The position numbers and the translations under genes were made by a program. A DNA stretch of 9,505 nucleotides from Clostridium sp. (GTDB lineage: Bacteria; Bacillota; Clostridia; Clostridiales; Clostridiaceae), in contig JAHAIU010000103.1 of the NCBI GenBank assembly GCA_018372555.1, positions 1 to 9,505 of the forward strand, written 5' to 3'. The notes beneath the pieces are model-generated. The model was not told the origin of the DNA, did not search any database, and saw only the letters and a list, made by a program, of their open reading frames with translations. Each line of letters begins with the position of its first letter. The first letter of the stretch is position 1. Positions 9,101 to 9,505 of this stretch are shown piece by piece.

Positions 9101-9181
9101 TATTGTTTCTGCATATGCAACATTTTGCATTTGGCTGGCAATTAATGCTACAGCAAGCGTAGTTGATATCTTTTGTTTCAT
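3104..9181 (-). CDS. Secreted M60-family (enhancin-like) zinc metallopeptidase with dockerin and carbohydrate-binding modules
   Basis: This 2025-residue protein is a probable mucin or O-glycoprotein peptidase. A signal peptide (1-24, AYA cleavage site) is followed by an acidic linker (41-122), a beta-sandwich (about 125-245) and a dockerin (265-316) with calcium loops D268-N270-D272-D276-D279 and D297-N299-D301-D305-D308. Then come a discoidin-like module (about 340-485), Fn3 (490-570), a TSP3-like DKDGIPDNVD (597-606), Fn3 (645-768), F5/8-C (about 785-942) and a helical segment (943-1010). The M60 region (about 1015-1480) carries SGHHVGIGYG and HEIGH (H1355, E1356, H1359) with E1370 in AEVTNNI as likely third zinc ligand. 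After it lie an Fn3-like module (about 1575-1656), a CBM32-like module (1665-1840) and a C-terminal domain with YWITPEQQ. Characterised M60 enzymes, including C. perfringens Zmp proteins, cut next to O-glycans. There is no LPXTG, so surface retention would need a partner; the next gene is a candidate. The symbol zmp is plausible, but which paralogue is unclear. Module limits are approximate. Confidence 0.92.
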   Translation of the reverse strand: MKQKISTTLAVALIASQMQNVAYAETITNKEAIDILNGEILQSDKNNKDSNLEDKAESNNDIISTEDNADKVNDIENSENIEQASEDENVQETENIEVTEEVKEVDEKVETETEETKETVENIDYEVTGKLELDINFSTPIKNETTENTNISVRLIGESGEVGIIKLGSDNKNGSIGDTGITYNLEALNSKRSSLEDGDNSVYFYHLTFNKLPLGNYSLQILGNGYKTANIGNIDIQDSSKRVLVGTSESDDNQVLDEVYPVAFLSGDVNSDNKVDKSDYDAIKDKIKSKEYDSSFDLNRDGKVDVTDLSYVHKNMDKASADATILDTDPILNPNNIDINVNNTTKVEGNIRDILADNGSGVKLSPKNNAEISENNAIEIPINLSGKTRSTTNVEKITIEAPKDTAPGKGLISIPGQEDIKFDETNSRTIEARNADGKEVSVIEIDLEGQVAVSEITIKVTGGRGNKNLAEITKVNFLNNVYKEMPKPNMNIPVINNFTSSTAVGNEAMTLGWNHENNISGYEIKVEELKEDGSVKSTSTYKTTENTLKIEKVNGYSTYRVSIQSLNGDWKSGYKDEQDDYNEDKVGSTNLENNSNDKDGIPDNVDENYIPKGWDSTSGKLSSNGEGGNKFGADSIIELQVIPETAPEGPEGIKIEGAYKGILNVSWKSHKKAKDYDLYYRKLGTGQWFKAKDPNEPKYVDSDPTNDIPDGVANLSPAEKTDNDELIRATSYTITGLEDNATYEIKMTATNHHGTGGLSQTYLGATKGINPPKMSEYKLINRVVEGEEHTSNIVDVEYGRVDPGSHPDGMEGNKFAIVDNDFSTYWTSFTWNSSHNSGPTVTFDKEYTIDTIRIATRLDGVYAYDVTYDYVPVRYFDSEKNEFVNVNAKYTTLKDKDNGTLYYEVKLPNPVTTSKIQTALRINPSYGKAQYSSISEIKFYEYDSLENDVAALFKGDLMLELNDDVTQERIDELIKRANTIDSASMEYHPKQEQLLADLKRAQDLFNDIKLSDNIKTLDVGIRNNTSNDGGHTIGQSNDYQALGVAVKPGDTVNIYIGSSRKDTKFKLAITQHNGESGTYIKEYNQLLTVGKNEITIPDSPFDMDYEKGGNLYLRFNSGFNDGQEVQVRVSGGTEIPHLNVNNMMDDSSKESEVKDSIRQYIRELKSYVSTVQDRYPKTVTPADRAKNIYAYDPETSILNSTEIESDRVSLSLAADQVLKGIESGLAGNEDAQVNRVYDTLMAWEQLMKVSYAQQGLLEKPIDFDNDGKIGNNPLEELNGKSEQQFFKDNKAPLNRINVKYQRMFTGAFMYASGHHVGIGYGSIQGMMQGVPFKFDENGNLLNSDEGQLFGWGINHEIGHVHDRPGLTYAEVTNNILALISETFNDINTSRIEGTSYKGVYNKVTSGSVGLASSGIEKLAMFWQLHLAYDNDYTYDMLDLNTDNDLENDTFYAKLYRATRVNGVAPKEVGHDQTAQTFIMRSSDAIEKDLREYFEKWGIVASPETNKYLDSKGYDKEDKAIYYLNDEARRKRLKAIDNNDMSSITMNAETKVNGTFGADKNGNAITEKSYLNQKEVPLRLSVDRDSDKILGYEIIRREATATGIKETPVGFVERDKESDITEYTDILDTLNNRAFEYKVKAYDYSLNVTKETTIGNVKVNHDGSISNRDWVFETNTRSEDDVVNENTGHGQSQDGSINNIKDSDVSTVYNASKATDKDGQIISGDPYVTVDMGETKSIVGLKYTPGKTETKKFSIMNFFKKNSEITYNPISKYKVLVSEDGENWVKAHSGTFDTTKENTIYFNEAGNSDNTQLWAYNAKYVKLVAEGSETISIAELDILGPTGDNIEIGIDNGDKVYKNGIGRLKSDYKYADGKVIEAGSIIVTGEYKGDPAFNIPLVFNEDDENFAREAQSILLAKLPEDSELGEVAEGKWIYWITPEQQKMIVEGEPNVKGTSIKAELYRYNKLEGNTPIGQRLVSDTFYYDIPALNNLPQIDLNAGSARTINDSYDEVVEINSSVMSEAMENR

Positions 9182-9191
9182 AATAATAATT

Positions 9192-9197
9192 CCTCCT
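9192..9197 (-). promoter_or_regulatory. Ribosome binding site of the M60 gene
   Basis: The minus strand reads AGGAGG with 10 nt to the ATG at 9181. Together with the signal peptide starting MKQKIS it fixes the start. Confidence 0.85.
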
Positions 9198-9216
9198 ATT
9201 TATCTTTTAGACATAA

Positions 9217-9246
9217 AATATACCATATAAATTACTGGAAATTCAA
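9217..9246 (-). promoter_or_regulatory. Sigma-A type promoter of the M60/LPXTG operon
   Basis: On the minus strand TTGAAT (9246-9241) is followed after 18 bases by TATATT (9222-9217), preceded by TGG, giving an extended -10. The start would be near 9210, leaving a leader of about 28 nt. No VirR-type CCAGTT repeats are visible just upstream. Confidence 0.65.
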
Positions 9247-9273
9247 CACTCTTTTAGTAGTTTTATTCCATTT

Positions 9274-9293
9274 ATACTATATTTTCGTAGTAT
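9274..9293. repeat. Inverted repeat upstream of the M60 promoter, 6-8-6
   Basis: ATACTA (9274-9279) and TAGTAT (9288-9293) are reverse complements. The repeat ends 28 bp upstream of the -35, where an activator could sit. The arms are short and AT-rich, so chance is possible. Confidence 0.3.
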
Positions 9294-9298
9294 TATTT

Positions 9299-9315
9299 AT
9301 GTATTTTTTATACAT
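9299..9315. repeat. Inverted repeat upstream of the M60 promoter, 6-5-6
   Basis: ATGTAT (9299-9304) and ATACAT (9310-9315) are reverse complements around TTTTT. It lies next to the preceding inverted repeat. The remaining flank, 9316-9416, shows nothing I can name. Confidence 0.3.
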
Positions 9316-9416
9316 TATGTACTTCTGTAATTATACTTTTTAAAATTAATCAATAATTATAAGCTAATAAGTTAATTTATAACTATTATACTAATGAAGG
9401 TTCTTTTAAGTCATGT

Positions 9417-9505
9417 ACCACCAGCTTAGCTGGTGGCTTGATTAAGCCCTATAAGGGCATGATACTGGCGGCACTACTCGTGCTCTGAATAACTGCCAAT
9501 CGCAA
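9417..9505 (-). mobile_element. Probable end of an IS200/IS605-family element, possibly including a TnpB guide (omega) RNA; continues past the right edge
   Basis: From about 9417 the base composition changes sharply, from very AT-rich to roughly half GC, and the sequence folds on itself repeatedly. CCACCAGC (9418-9425) pairs with GCTGGTGG (9429-9436). GGCTT (9435-9439) can pair with AAGCC (9444-9448), or GCCCT (9446-9450) with AGGGC (9454-9458). GCAC (9471-9474) pairs with GTGC (9480-9483), enclosed by TGGC (9466-9469) with GCCA (9495-9498). A strong hairpin at the boundary with unique DNA, no terminal inverted repeats and no reading frame longer than about 20 codons fit an IS200/IS605 terminus. 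Read on the minus strand it resembles the structured RNA downstream of tnpB. No transposase is in the window, so the family is an inference. The exact end is uncertain by about 10 bp. Confidence 0.5.

Noticed and set aside
8335..9230. Plus-strand open frames opposite the N-terminal part of the M60 gene
   Set aside because: They are complements of the Asp/Glu/Asn-rich reading frame and have no ribosome binding site or family resemblance.
9417..9505. End of a group I intron/IS hybrid (IStron) or a tRNA-like gene
   Set aside because: An IStron end cannot be excluded but no intron core pairing is visible in 89 bases; no cloverleaf can be drawn.

Overview
The window is AT-rich DNA in which every recognised gene lies on the minus strand. 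Composition, AGGAGG ribosome binding sites, Gram-positive signal peptides, an LPXTG sortase signal and an M60 mucin-type peptidase point to a host-associated Clostridium, probably C. perfringens or a close relative. The species is an inference.

Layout, left to right. (1) 1-174: the first 58 codons of a cysteine-free second copy of ribosomal protein S4, with a good promoter whose -35 hexamer lies inside a Fur-family operator (234-248). (2) 249-718: noncoding AT-rich DNA with several inverted repeats, an intrinsic terminator (587-628) and a 15-bp perfect hairpin (638-673). (3) 719-3043: a 774-residue LPXTG surface protein with an N-terminal cohesin-like domain, four Ig-like (DUF5011-type) domains, an unrecognised 130-residue domain, a repetitive hexapeptide wall spacer and a sortase signal. 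(4) 3044-3103: a 60-bp gap holding a hairpin but no promoter. (5) 3104-9181: a 2025-residue secreted M60 metallopeptidase with an acidic linker, dockerin, Fn3 modules, F5/8-C/CBM32-like modules, the catalytic HEIGH motif and a C-terminal domain, but no wall anchor of its own. (6) 9182-9416: its promoter and 5' flank. (7) About 9417-9505: an abrupt rise in GC with dense nested hairpins, read as one end of an IS200/IS605-type element, possibly a TnpB guide (omega) RNA.

The two large genes look like one transcription unit, M60 first and LPXTG protein second. The M60 enzyme carries a dockerin but no anchor, and the next gene encodes a wall-anchored protein with a cohesin-like domain. The main hypothesis is therefore a two-part surface mucinase: the sortase-anchored protein holds the glycoprotein-degrading peptidase on the cell. 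Dockerin, M60 motif and LPXTG signal are read directly. The cohesin assignment and the pairing are inferred.
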